DNA from: GCA-020343675 sp964462945 | GTDB lineage: Bacteria; Planctomycetota; Phycisphaerae; Sedimentisphaerales; Anaerobacaceae | NCBI GenBank assembly: GCA_964462945.1 | Contig: CAYWZW010000003.1 | Coordinates: forward strand, 62,001 to 126,000 | DNA: 64,000 nucleotides | Direction of reading: 5' to 3' | Part shown: positions 51,929-61,000 of the stretch, piece by piece | Layout: each line of letters begins with the position of its first letter | How positions within the stretch are numbered: the first letter of the stretch is position 1 | The notes under the pieces: model-generated | What the model saw: only the letters and a program-made list of their open reading frames with translations | What the model was told of the DNA's origin: nothing | The model's database searches: none | Translations under genes and position numbers: made by a program

Positions 51929-53503
51929 ATGAGACCCAGTTCATTTTCGATGACTATTGGATGGTTAACCATTCTTGTATCTGTCCATCCGGCAGCCCGG
52001 CCGTACGAGCTGGCCTTCTCCACTTTCTTTGGGGGCAGCGCTGCTGAAGGTATCCGCGATGCAGAAGTAGATACCCTCGGTAACATATACGTGGCAGGGA
52101 CCACACGCTCTGCGGACTTCCCTACGACACCTGGAGCTTATGACGAGCACGTTGATACCAGCCGTGGAGCAACACGGTGGGGCTATGACTCGGAGATGTT
52201 CGTGGCCAAGTTCAGCCCGACAGGAAAGCTGGTATGGTCAACCATTGTTGGCGGCCCCAATTCAGAGGAGGCGTATGGACTCGAGATAGACAGCCAAGGT
52301 TATGTCGTTGTGCACGGTCGCGGCGCCCAGGGTTCGCCTGTCACGCCGGGCGTGTATCAGGGACAGTTTAAAGGATGCGGCGGCAAGGATCCGGGGAACC
52401 CGCACAACACGGCCCAGAACGCGTACATCTGCAAGCTCACACCCGACGGCTCTCGCCTTGTGTGGGCGAGCTTCTTCGGCATCGACCACCTGCACCGTGA
52501 CCTGGCGCTCGATAAGAACGATGACATCTACGTGACCTGGGGTGTGCGCCCCGACGAGAATGATCCGGCACACTGGAACACGTGGATGGACCCATCCTGG
52601 AACGCGAACGCCTTCCAACCTTGTCCCCAAGGCGGGACGGACTGCGGCGTGGCAAAGATTTCTTCCGACGGCCGCCGCGTGATCTGGGCCACCTACCTGG
52701 GCGGATCGGACTATGACTCGATAGAAGCATCCATCGACGTGGACAACGAGGGGTACGTGTACGTTGGATGCCAAACGAGGTCCATCGACATACCCACGAC
52801 TCCCGGGGCCCACGACAGAACTCATAACGGCGGCGTGGATTGGTATGTAGCCAAGCTGTTGCCCGATGGTTCCGGCATTGTCTATGGCACGTATATTGGC
52901 GATGAGGGTGACAATTGGCTGAATACCCACAATCTTGTTGTGGACGGCGACGGCAATTGCTATTCCTCTACGTGTGCATTTAGCTCCTCGTTCCCCACAA
53001 CGCAGGGCGCAATTCAAAGGACCCACGCAGGCGGAAGAGTTGATTGGGGCATTGTGAAGCTCTCGCCCACAGGAGCTCTGCTGGCCGGCACGCTGCTCGG
53101 CGGCGATGGCGCAGACAATCCGGACGGCATACGGGTCGATTTCCAAGGCAATCTTGTTCTATTCGGACAGACCGCTTCTGCCAACTTCCCGGTTTCAACC
53201 GATGCTTATCAGGGCACCAAGGGTTCACGAGACGATGCTATTCTTGTAAAGCTCAGTCCGAATCTGGACCGGCTCATCTACGGTACCTTCCTTGGCGGCG
53301 GCGGCAACGATGCTGGCCGGGCCGGCTGCATTAGCAGCGACGGCAGCATGATCGTGGCAGGTTCGTCTTCAGGCGAAAACTGGCCGACCAGGAATGCGTT
53401 TCAAGACGTGTCCAAAGGACCGGGAGATACTATTGTGGCCAGGCTCGCGCCCGCCGGCACAAGTAAGATCGATCCGACTGCCACGCAAGAGGGAGTCAAA
53501 TAA
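51929..53503 (+). CDS. Secreted SBBP-repeat beta-propeller protein
   Basis: A 524-residue exported protein with GAGGAG before the ATG. At least seven copies of the SBBP-type repeat are seen, each with a YSTFLGGSxxD-like strand, a Gly-Asn-x-Tyr-Val turn and a FPTTPGAYD tail (LAFSTFFGGSAAEG, IWATYLGGSDYDS, LLAGTLLGGDGADN, IYGTFLGGGGND). This repeat forms beta-propellers of unknown function found on surface or secreted proteins. A signal sequence overlaps its first 25 residues. I see no enzymatic motif. Confidence 0.85.
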   Translation: MRPSSFSMTIGWLTILVSVHPAARPYELAFSTFFGGSAAEGIRDAEVDTLGNIYVAGTTRSADFPTTPGAYDEHVDTSRGATRWGYDSEMFVAKFSPTGKLVWSTIVGGPNSEEAYGLEIDSQGYVVVHGRGAQGSPVTPGVYQGQFKGCGGKDPGNPHNTAQNAYICKLTPDGSRLVWASFFGIDHLHRDLALDKNDDIYVTWGVRPDENDPAHWNTWMDPSWNANAFQPCPQGGTDCGVAKISSDGRRVIWATYLGGSDYDSIEASIDVDNEGYVYVGCQTRSIDIPTTPGAHDRTHNGGVDWYVAKLLPDGSGIVYGTYIGDEGDNWLNTHNLVVDGDGNCYSSTCAFSSSFPTTQGAIQRTHAGGRVDWGIVKLSPTGALLAGTLLGGDGADNPDGIRVDFQGNLVLFGQTASANFPVSTDAYQGTKGSRDDAILVKLSPNLDRLIYGTFLGGGGNDAGRAGCISSDGSMIVAGSSSGENWPTRNAFQDVSKGPGDTIVARLAPAGTSKIDPTATQEGVK

Positions 53504-53534
53504 GAACAGGCCCCGTGATGTCTCGGCCCTCGTC

Positions 53535-54647
53535 TTAGACCTTAAAAAGTATCTTGTGCCGGTACAGGAACCACAGAAACAGCCACTTGACGGCCAGAAT
53601 ACCGAGAGGCAGAACCAACGGTGCGACTTGGCCCGCGTTGTTTGCTACGCCCGCAAGAAAGAAATCGGTGATGCCATCGAAGTTAACAAAGCTTTGCAGG
53701 AAGTAGATCGTGATGGGGTTGACCCCGATCACAACAAAGAACAATGTCCACTTTCGGTATCCTTTGACGTCGATGAGCCAATAGAACAAAGCCAGCAGCA
53801 TCAGGCATAAGCCGCCGGAGAACAGCGTGTAGGAGCTGGTCCAGATGATCTTGATGGTTGGAAAGACAAATCCCCACAAATAGCCGATGGCCAGGCACAC
53901 CAGGCCGGCCACAGCTAGGCCTGCCGCTTTTTGGTTGCCCGGACGCTGCGAGCGGAGCCAGTGCCCGGCCAGCGCGCCTAAAAGGACGGTACAAACCGCC
54001 GGGAAGGTTGAAATCAGTCCCTCATTGTCCCCGTAGCCGTAGTACAGTTCTCCCGGAATCAACTGCTGGTCGATATATGAGGACAGACATCCCTCTGCCG
54101 TCATCACGCCTGCCCCGAAGCCCGGCACGGGAATCAGCGCCAGAGCGGCCCAGTACAAAACCAGGACTGCGCCGACGATAATGGCCTGGGTCCGCCATCG
54201 TGTATGCACGACCAATATCGCCGCAAAGAAGTAGCACAGCCCGATCCGCTGCAGCACGCCCGGCCAGCGCATTTGCGCCCACTCGAAACGCAGCAAGTCG
54301 TTGAATATCAAACCCAGCAGTATGATCGTGACGCTGCGCTTTAAGATGTGCAGGTGGATAGAAGCCGGGTTCTGTCCCTGCTGGCGACGGCGGGAAATCG
54401 AAAACGGCAGCACGACGCCCACAATGAATAGAAACAGCGGAAAGATCAGGTCCTCAAAACGAAACCCCTGCCACTCGACGTGCTCGAGCTGCTCTTTAAT
54501 GGTCTGCGTGACGGGGTGCGGCCATACGTCGGCCAGGCTGCTCAGAACCGTGCCGCCGCCGATGATCCAGAACATGTCAAAGCCCCGAAGGGCATCGATC
54601 GAGAGTAAACGCTCCGCCGGCAAAGCCGGCTCGCTGGTCTTGGACAT
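53535..54647 (-). CDS. DUF5009/HGSNAT-like membrane acyltransferase
   Basis: A 370-residue polytopic membrane protein with about ten hydrophobic segments. The start with AAAGGACT upstream leads to RLLSIDALRGFDMFWIIGGG, the hallmark of the heparan-alpha-glucosaminide N-acetyltransferase/DUF5009 family. Other marks are FEDLIFPLFLFIVGVVLPFS, LQRIGLCYFFAAILV and WTLFFVVIGVNPITIYFLQSF. The family acetylates sugar amines or hydroxyls across a membrane in characterised members. In this group it is commonly encoded by glycan-degrading bacteria and may deacetylate or acetylate oligosaccharides. It stands alone. Confidence 0.85.
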   Translation of the reverse strand: MSKTSEPALPAERLLSIDALRGFDMFWIIGGGTVLSSLADVWPHPVTQTIKEQLEHVEWQGFRFEDLIFPLFLFIVGVVLPFSISRRRQQGQNPASIHLHILKRSVTIILLGLIFNDLLRFEWAQMRWPGVLQRIGLCYFFAAILVVHTRWRTQAIIVGAVLVLYWAALALIPVPGFGAGVMTAEGCLSSYIDQQLIPGELYYGYGDNEGLISTFPAVCTVLLGALAGHWLRSQRPGNQKAAGLAVAGLVCLAIGYLWGFVFPTIKIIWTSSYTLFSGGLCLMLLALFYWLIDVKGYRKWTLFFVVIGVNPITIYFLQSFVNFDGITDFFLAGVANNAGQVAPLVLPLGILAVKWLFLWFLYRHKILFKV

Positions 54648-54915
54648 TACTGAGTCCTTTCAATGAGTTGAATTATCTGAAAGACGCTCCACTGATAATC
54701 TGCTCGGCAACACTCCTGAGCCTTATTGTCCACAGTATAACAGACCCACCCTGTAGAAGCAATTTGCGATGGCGCCCGTTGAGAAAATAGCAGAGATGTT
54801 CTTCCCCATGCGAATATGGTATTATGCGAGGCAGCGAAAATAGACCGATTTCGCAAGACGAATGGTAGATTGTGAAGACCCACGAAAACGTGCAGAGCGG
54901 GAAAGAGGAAGACAT

Positions 54916-55824
54916 ATGAAGAAACTCAATATTGTCTCGGCCTTTTGTTTAGCAGCCCTGGCGACTACGGCGATGTCGGGACAAAAGACTGGGATCGAGG
55001 ACGAGGGGACACCGTGGGCCGGGTACCGGCTGGTCTGGGCGGACGAATTTGACAAAGCTGGTCCGCCGGACCCCTGTAACTGGACATACGAGCGAGGTTT
55101 CGTTCGTAATGAAGAGTTCCAGTGGTATCAGCCGGAGAATGCCCGGTGCGAAGATGGTCTGCTCATTATTGAGGGCCGGCGAGAGCGCAAGCTGAATCCC
55201 GGTTACAGACCGGATGGCCGGAGCTGGAGGGAGAACAGGCAGTTCTCGGAGTACACGTCCGCAAGCCTGACGACCCGGGGCTTGCACCAATGGATGTACG
55301 GGCGCTTCGAGATGCGGGGCCGGATCGATACACGCCCGGGCCTCTGGCCCGCGTTCTGGACCTTGGGCGTCGCAGGTCGGTGGCCGGGTTGCGGCGAGAT
55401 TGATATCATGGAATACTATCGGGGCATGCTTCTGGCGAATGCCGCCTGGGCTTCGGAGAGGCAATGGGTACCTGTGTGGGACGACGTCAAGATACCGCTG
55501 AGCGAATTCAAGGACGCCGGCTGGTCCGCCAAGTTCCACGTATGGCGGATGGATTGGGACGAGGATAATATCAAACTGTATGTTGACGATGTGCTTCTGA
55601 ATACCGTTGACGTGAAACAGACGTTCAACAGGGACAAAGAGGGAAAGAACCCATTCCGTCAGCCGCACTATATAATCCTGAATCTCGCCGTCGGCGGAAC
55701 GTCCGGAGGCGATCCGGCGAACACGGAGTTCCCAGCCAAGTTCGAGGTGGATTACGTTCGCATATATCAAAAGCAGTCTCAGAGCACGACTGCCGAGCCA
55801 AACGCTCCGGCGGATACACAATGA
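54916..55824 (+). CDS. GH16 beta-glucanase (laminarinase-like), secreted
   Basis: A 302-residue exported enzyme; ATG at 54916 with GAGGAAG upstream, then a signal peptide (IVSAFCLAALATTAMSG). The catalytic motif GEIDIMEYY (E-x-D-x-x-E) is intact near residue 170, preceded by RPGLWPAFWTLG, typical of GH16. YRLVWADEFDKAG, WMYGRFEMRGRID, FHVWRMDWDEDNIKLYVDD and HYIILNLAVGGTSGG lie in order in the jelly-roll. The short C-terminus ends in a disordered STTAEPNAPADTQ tail. It cuts beta-1,3 (or mixed) glucans such as laminarin. It is monocistronic. Confidence 0.93.
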   Translation: MKKLNIVSAFCLAALATTAMSGQKTGIEDEGTPWAGYRLVWADEFDKAGPPDPCNWTYERGFVRNEEFQWYQPENARCEDGLLIIEGRRERKLNPGYRPDGRSWRENRQFSEYTSASLTTRGLHQWMYGRFEMRGRIDTRPGLWPAFWTLGVAGRWPGCGEIDIMEYYRGMLLANAAWASERQWVPVWDDVKIPLSEFKDAGWSAKFHVWRMDWDEDNIKLYVDDVLLNTVDVKQTFNRDKEGKNPFRQPHYIILNLAVGGTSGGDPANTEFPAKFEVDYVRIYQKQSQSTTAEPNAPADTQ

Positions 55825-56008
55825 AGTGTGCCATCGATATTCTGCATGATCGTATTTACCACCCAAGCCGCCCGAGGGAGAAAATTTCGACGGTTCACTA
55901 ACCTCAAGGTGGCCACCCTGTTGTGGGATAGGTTTTTTCCCCTTTTCTGTGTTCCTGATGGCGAAAATGAAGGATGGAAAAATTTCTTACGAAAGTTCTA
56001 TTTTCTTC

Positions 56009-56037
56009 TTGACTATTTGATTATTGTCAAATATATT
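56009..56037 (+). promoter_or_regulatory. Consensus promoter with palindromic operator in spacer
   Basis: TTGACT (56009-56014) and TATATT (56032-56037) with exactly 17 bases between. The inverted repeat TATTTGATTATTGTCAAATA (56014-56033), with perfect seven-base arms, fills the spacer and touches both hexamers. A dimeric repressor bound here would block transcription of the BlaI-M56 operon that starts at 56068. Confidence 0.75.
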
Positions 56038-56067
56038 CGTTCTAAATCAAATTAGGAGACGAAACAC

Positions 56068-56487
56068 ATGTTGGCATCAGAGAGAACGAAGAAGGGTCGC
56101 AGGAAAAAGCACACGGCAGAGTTGACTGAGGCCCAATGGGAGATCATGAGGGTTGTTTGGGCAAAAGAACCGTGTGCGGCCGGGACCGTGCAGGAGGCGC
56201 TGGCCAAAAGCAGGGACTGGGCCTATGCCACGGTCAAGATTATGATGGACCGCATGGTCGAGAAAGGCTTTCTGGAGATCAACAGGATTCGCAACTTGCA
56301 GCTCTTCCGGTCCTGCATAAGCGAGGTCCAGGCCAAGCGAGGAGAGCTGCGCAAAATGCTCAAGCGAGGTTTTGGCGGGGCGCTCACGCCGCTGCTGAAG
56401 TTCCTGATCGAGCACGAGGGTCTGTCAAAAGAGGAGGCGGCACAGCTTCGCGAATTTGTCAACAAGGCCCGGAGAGAGAAAGACTGA
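56068..56487 (+). CDS. BlaI/MecI/CopY family transcriptional repressor
   Basis: A 139-residue winged-helix repressor. AGGAGA precedes the ATG. The block LTEAQWEIMRVVWAKEPCAAGTVQEALAKSRDWAYATVKIMMDRMVEKGFLEI is typical of the family, with a C-terminal helical dimer region. The N-terminal KKGRRKKHT is a basic extension. It is the first gene of an operon with an M56-LRR protein (34-base gap). Its promoter has a different palindrome from the system at 26.6 kb, so specificity should differ. Confidence 0.92.
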   Translation: MLASERTKKGRRKKHTAELTEAQWEIMRVVWAKEPCAAGTVQEALAKSRDWAYATVKIMMDRMVEKGFLEINRIRNLQLFRSCISEVQAKRGELRKMLKRGFGGALTPLLKFLIEHEGLSKEEAAQLREFVNKARREKD

Positions 56488-56521
56488 CAGAGTGGATTCA
56501 TGGAGGGCAGGAGATGCAACG

Positions 56522-59500
56522 ATGAATCAGGTAATCAACACCTGTCTGACAGGCTTGGACAGAGTCGGCGGTATGTTCTGTGACTATGCCGGAGCTGTAT
56601 TTATCCAATCGGCTCTTCTGGTGATTTTGCTCTTTGCTATTGACCTGCTGTTGCGCAAGCGGATTCGCGCTATCTTTCGGTATTGCTTATGGATGCTCGT
56701 GCTCGTGAAACTCGTTCTGCCTCCTTCGCTTCGCCTGCCAACAGGGGTTGGATATTGGGTTGGAGGTCATTTGCCTGCCTCCTCCATCTCAGACAGAGCA
56801 TTTGACATGGCTGGGCTTGAACGCCCGGGTCCATCTGTGGAAGCGTTCGACGTCCGACCTGCGGGGGATACTGCCCCGGATGATCCTTTGACCGCACCTG
56901 TTGCTTTCACCCCGCCTCCTGTCACGGCGAGGGCGGTTCTGTTTGTTCTCTGGCTCGTGGGTGTCTTGGCGTTTTTGGCGGTGCTCGCCCGGCGGCTGAA
57001 GTTCGTCAGATGGCTCGTGGCCCAGAGCAGCCCGGCGCCGGGGCAATTGGCCGGCGTGCTGGAGCAGTGCCGTCGGCAAATGGGCGTCCGGCTGAACGTC
57101 GAGCTGCGATTATCGCACGCCGTTTCGAGTCCGGCCGTCTGCGGGTTGGTCGGGCCGGTCGTCTTAATGCCGGCGGCTCTTGTCGAGAAATTGTCGCCGG
57201 AAGGATTGATGGCGACGCTGATTCACGAGCTGGCCCATATCAAAAGGGGCGACTTGTGGGTCAATGCGATTCAGACGTTCTTGCAAGTCGTCTATTTCTA
57301 CAATCCGTTCGTCTGGTTTGCTAATGCGGTGATCCGCAGGGTTTGTGAGGAAGCGGTGGATGAGACGGTCCTCGTGGCCCTTGGGGGCCAGGCCGAGGGC
57401 TACAGCAACACCCTTATCGATATCGGTGAGACGGCTTTTTCGAGAGCGGACTTGGGGCTGCGCCTCATCGGTGTGGCCGAATCCAAAAAAGCTTTGCAGT
57501 TGAGGATTAGACACATGTTAACAAGACCGATACCCAAAAGCTCGAAGCTCGGCGTCCTTGGTTTCGCTGCGCTCTTTGTCGTCGCGGCCGTCCTGCTGCC
57601 CATGGGCAAAGCTCAAGAGCCAGGGAGTGGCGCAACCAGAGTGCTGCATTTCCCACAGGACCAATCAGTCGGTGTGGTCTATCTTCAGGACGAGGACATG
57701 GTCATTCCTGAGACAGTCCATGGCTTTCACCCGGGGCATGCGTACGCCGAAATGGAGAACTTCTCTCCCGCAAGGGGGAAGGTCCGCATCCCGCCTGGAA
57801 AACGCGTCACCCTGACCATCAGGGGGGTCGGGGCCACCCCGGATCGCATCCGCACGGCGCTGGAGTCGCTCGGTCCGGACGATCTCTACGGCCTGCAATT
57901 CTTGTTCATACCCCCGTCCCGCCCGATCTATATCGACGATCAAATGCCGCTGGTCGCCCGGCTGACGGGGCTAAGGAATCTGAGTCTGGCGAGCGTTGAA
58001 GTGAACCCGAGGAGCTTGTCGCTTCTGGCTTCGCTTCCTCGAGTGGAGCAGCTTTACACGCCCGATAAGACCTCTGACGCGGCGATGGCCGAGATCGCGA
58101 AAATGCAGTCCCTCAAGATCCTTGACGTCGGCCCCAGTCAGATGACCGGCGAGGGCCTGCGGTCGCTGGGCAAACTGACATCCCTGGAGGTATTGGGACT
58201 GTACGGCAATCCCGGAATGACCGATGACGGCCTGGAGGCCCTGACACAGTTGCGTTCGTTAAGGCATCTGCGACTGGGTATGGAGGGGCCTTTTACGGAT
58301 CGCGGCATGGAATATCTGGCGGCAATGCCCTCGCTCAAAGTGCTGTGGCTGGATACGCCCAATGTAACCGATGAAGGCTTACGCCAGCTCTCAAAGAGCC
58401 GGTCGCTGGAGCGGCTCAACGTGCACTGGCTGGAGAAGATCACAGGCAGGGGCGTCGTGCATCTGAAGAACATGCCTCAACTCAAAGGGCTCGACGTTAC
58501 CTCTGCCAGGCTCACCGATGCGGACCTGGCTCATTTTGGCGCCATGCCGAATCTCGATGATTTATGTCTGCCGTATGGATTCGCAGACGCAGGGATCAGC
58601 CACTTGGCCGATAGCAAGCATCTAAAACGCCTTTACGTCCAGTGTGTCGATAAGTCACCGCTGACTGACAAGGCCCTGGCGGCCATAAGTACGTTGCACG
58701 AACTCGATGATTTGAGTATTGCAGGCATGGGATTCACAGACGAGGGGATCGAACTGCTGCTGAAGCTTGAGAACTTGCATACCCTTCTTCTGCCGTGGTT
58801 CGGTACGGATGGCCTGAGCAACGATAATCTCAAACGCCTAACAGGATTGCCTAAACTGAGAGATCTGTCTTTTCATTCGTCCGGAAGGGTGACGATGTCG
58901 GGTCTGAATGTGTTGAACAAGCTTGAAGGTTTGGAGAGCCTGTGCCCCAGCGACGTCGTGCAGGATGGGGGAGGTCTTGATATCTCCGGCCTCAAGAAGC
59001 TCAAGTCCCTGAGAATCGACATGCGGCATGAAACGACGAGAACCGGTGGCCAGTTCGTAACTACTTACGATACGTTCCGCCAGAGCGATCTGGCGTGTTT
59101 GTCGGGATTGACAAACCTGGAGAGTCTCAGCATTTGGGGTGCTGGAATTGGCGACGCCGGCCTTGAGCATCTTGCTTCTCTGACAAACCTGAAGTACTTG
59201 CAAGTTTTGGGCGGCCCCAACCTGACGGATGATGGATTGAAGCATTTGGCTGGCATGCGCAGGCTCGATACTCTCACTATTGGCGACAGCCGGATAACGG
59301 GAGAAGGATTCACGCATCTGTATCCTCTGAAAACTATCCACATCATTTTTCTCACGTCGGCTGTGCCGATTGGTGAGGACGCCCTCGCACGTCTGCGGAC
59401 GGAGCTGCCTCACCTTCAGGCGCTTGAGATTACCGAGCCCGAACGGGCAAGTGGTGCGCCGGCTCCCAAGGCGGGGGCCCGGCCGCAAACAAGCCCTGCC

Positions 59501-59548
59501 AGGCGCAGTTCCGCGCGGACCCGCATGGGCGGCGCGATTCGACGGTAG
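56522..59548 (+). CDS. M56 (BlaR1-type) membrane protease with leucine-rich repeat domain
   Basis: A 1008-residue membrane protein; ATG at 56522 with AGGAGA eight bases upstream. Membrane segments lie near 24-44, 50-66, 136-156 and 342-360. The zinc protease motif HELAH is at 235-239, with VCEEAVDETVL as a likely metal-ligand segment. The BlaR1 sensor position after the last membrane segment instead holds about 20 leucine-rich repeats (residues about 480-980), with repeating L-x-x-L-x-x-L-x-x-x-x-x-x-[TS]-D-x-G-[LM]-x-x-L, like cysteine-containing/GALA-type LRRs. A basic Pro/Ala-rich tail follows (SPARRSSARTRM). The BlaI gene upstream is its presumed target. The LRR suggests protein or glycopeptide sensing outside the cell. 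Confidence 0.87.
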   Translation: MNQVINTCLTGLDRVGGMFCDYAGAVFIQSALLVILLFAIDLLLRKRIRAIFRYCLWMLVLVKLVLPPSLRLPTGVGYWVGGHLPASSISDRAFDMAGLERPGPSVEAFDVRPAGDTAPDDPLTAPVAFTPPPVTARAVLFVLWLVGVLAFLAVLARRLKFVRWLVAQSSPAPGQLAGVLEQCRRQMGVRLNVELRLSHAVSSPAVCGLVGPVVLMPAALVEKLSPEGLMATLIHELAHIKRGDLWVNAIQTFLQVVYFYNPFVWFANAVIRRVCEEAVDETVLVALGGQAEGYSNTLIDIGETAFSRADLGLRLIGVAESKKALQLRIRHMLTRPIPKSSKLGVLGFAALFVVAAVLLPMGKAQEPGSGATRVLHFPQDQSVGVVYLQDEDMVIPETVHGFHPGHAYAEMENFSPARGKVRIPPGKRVTLTIRGVGATPDRIRTALESLGPDDLYGLQFLFIPPSRPIYIDDQMPLVARLTGLRNLSLASVEVNPRSLSLLASLPRVEQLYTPDKTSDAAMAEIAKMQSLKILDVGPSQMTGEGLRSLGKLTSLEVLGLYGNPGMTDDGLEALTQLRSLRHLRLGMEGPFTDRGMEYLAAMPSLKVLWLDTPNVTDEGLRQLSKSRSLERLNVHWLEKITGRGVVHLKNMPQLKGLDVTSARLTDADLAHFGAMPNLDDLCLPYGFADAGISHLADSKHLKRLYVQCVDKSPLTDKALAAISTLHELDDLSIAGMGFTDEGIELLLKLENLHTLLLPWFGTDGLSNDNLKRLTGLPKLRDLSFHSSGRVTMSGLNVLNKLEGLESLCPSDVVQDGGGLDISGLKKLKSLRIDMRHETTRTGGQFVTTYDTFRQSDLACLSGLTNLESLSIWGAGIGDAGLEHLASLTNLKYLQVLGGPNLTDDGLKHLAGMRRLDTLTIGDSRITGEGFTHLYPLKTIHIIFLTSAVPIGEDALARLRTELPHLQALEITEPERASGAPAPKAGARPQTSPARRSSARTRMGGAIRR

Positions 59549-59703
59549 CGCCCGGCGTTCGTTGCGTGGCGGGGCCGGCACCTTCTTTCTCAGGAATCCC
59601 GAAAGCTTGCATAACGCGAAGGAATAGACTATCGTCAGTTGTGTAAGCGTCAGACGTGGCCGAGCGGTGTTATCTTGGTGAATCTCATTGGATGGTGAGC
59701 AGG

Positions 59704-60867
59704 ATGAACTCTTTGACTCTATTTTCAATCGTTTTGTTGCTGCTGGCGAACGGGGCTGGCGTGCAGAGTCAACCCGGCGGCCATAGCGGTTCCGCAGCGG
59801 ATAATGTTCCTGCGAAAATCGCTGTGTTTTTCAAGCCGCCGCCAGAACTTGCACGCGATTTTGGGGAGTACAAATCTCCTCTGATATTCAATGATGGGAC
59901 TGCCGTAAAGGCACCGGCGGATTGGCAGCGACGCAGACAAGAGATACTGAGAACGTGGCACGGGATGATGGGGGCATGGCCGCCGCTGATTGAGAAGCCG
60001 GGAATCGAATATCTGGCCAAAGAGCACCGCGAGAACTTCACCCAGCATCAAGTGCGTGTGGAGATAGCGCCGGGGCGCCAGACGGTCGATGGTTATCTGC
60101 TCGTGCCCGACGGCAAAAAGCCGTGCCCCGCAGTGCTCGTGGTCTATTATGATGCGAAAACCGGCGTGGGGCTGGACAAGGAGCTGCGTGACTTTGCTTA
60201 TCAATTAGCGAAGCGAGGTTTCGTCGCCCTGTCGATAGGAACGCCCGCGTTCGCCAGTTTGCAGCCTCCGTACAAGCCGCTGTATGAGTCCGGCGAAGGC
60301 GCGACCCCGCTCCAGCCGCTCTCGGCGCTGGCTTACGTGGCCGCCAATTGCCATACGGCGATGGCCAATTTGCCGCAGGTCGATCCTGATCGCATCGGTG
60401 TCATGGGCCATTCGTACGGCGGAAAATGGGCGATGTTCGCATCATGTCTCTACGAGAAGTTTGCCTGTGCCGTCTGGTCGGATCCGGGGATTGTCTTCGA
60501 CGAGAGCCGCGCCAACGTGAATTACTGGGAGCCCTGGTATCTCGGCTATGACCCCAGCCAGCAGCGGCAGCGAGGTATCCCGAACGCATCGACTCCCCGC
60601 ACCGGCGCCTATAAGAAAATGCTCCAGGAAGCACACGACCTGCACGAATTGCACGCCCTGATGGCCCCCAGGCCGTTTTTGGTCTCCGGCGGCTCGGAGG
60701 ATCAGCTTGAGCGTTGGAAGGCCCTTAATCACAGCGTTGAAGTCAACAAGCTGCTCGGGCACACCAACAGGGTCGCCATGACAAACCGCAAGGAACATTC
60801 TCCGACCGTCGAATCAAACGAGCAGATTTACATTTTCCTTGAACACTTTTTAACTTCGCCGCGGTAG
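59704..60867 (+). CDS. Exported alpha/beta hydrolase (dienelactone/acetyl xylan esterase-like)
   Basis: A 387-residue enzyme with a signal peptide (LFSIVLLLLANGAGVQS). The chosen ATG has GGTGAG just upstream, but ATG at 59692 is also possible. The nucleophile elbow G-H-S-Y-G is in VDPDRIGVMGHSYGGKWAMFA. A likely acid is in SGGSEDQLERW, and the histidine is in RKEHSPTVES. The region before it (VDGYLLVPDGKKPCPAVLVVYYD) is typical of dienelactone hydrolase and cephalosporin-C deacetylase families that remove acetyl groups from xylan or pectin. It stands between the LRR-M56 and beta-helix genes on the same strand. Confidence 0.85.
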   Translation: MNSLTLFSIVLLLLANGAGVQSQPGGHSGSAADNVPAKIAVFFKPPPELARDFGEYKSPLIFNDGTAVKAPADWQRRRQEILRTWHGMMGAWPPLIEKPGIEYLAKEHRENFTQHQVRVEIAPGRQTVDGYLLVPDGKKPCPAVLVVYYDAKTGVGLDKELRDFAYQLAKRGFVALSIGTPAFASLQPPYKPLYESGEGATPLQPLSALAYVAANCHTAMANLPQVDPDRIGVMGHSYGGKWAMFASCLYEKFACAVWSDPGIVFDESRANVNYWEPWYLGYDPSQQRQRGIPNASTPRTGAYKKMLQEAHDLHELHALMAPRPFLVSGGSEDQLERWKALNHSVEVNKLLGHTNRVAMTNRKEHSPTVESNEQIYIFLEHFLTSPR

Positions 60868-61000
60868 GGCCAACTAATGCGATTTCACCGCAGGCGGCAA
60901 CGCAGAGTTTGACACCGCGTAATTGCTGGTGTACCATGCAATAAATCGTCATGGTAAGCTGGGCCTTTCCGGCAAGACGAAGAACAGTGGAGAGTACAAG

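Noticed and set aside
51711..51944. Small minus-strand ORFs between the FAD oxidoreductase and SBBP genes, including a 35-codon frame ending GDRRLLGNLEQRQ
   Set aside because: They might be remnants of a lost gene, but have no start with a ribosome-binding site and no family I recognise; part is a simple CGCAGTACGCAATAC-like repeat.
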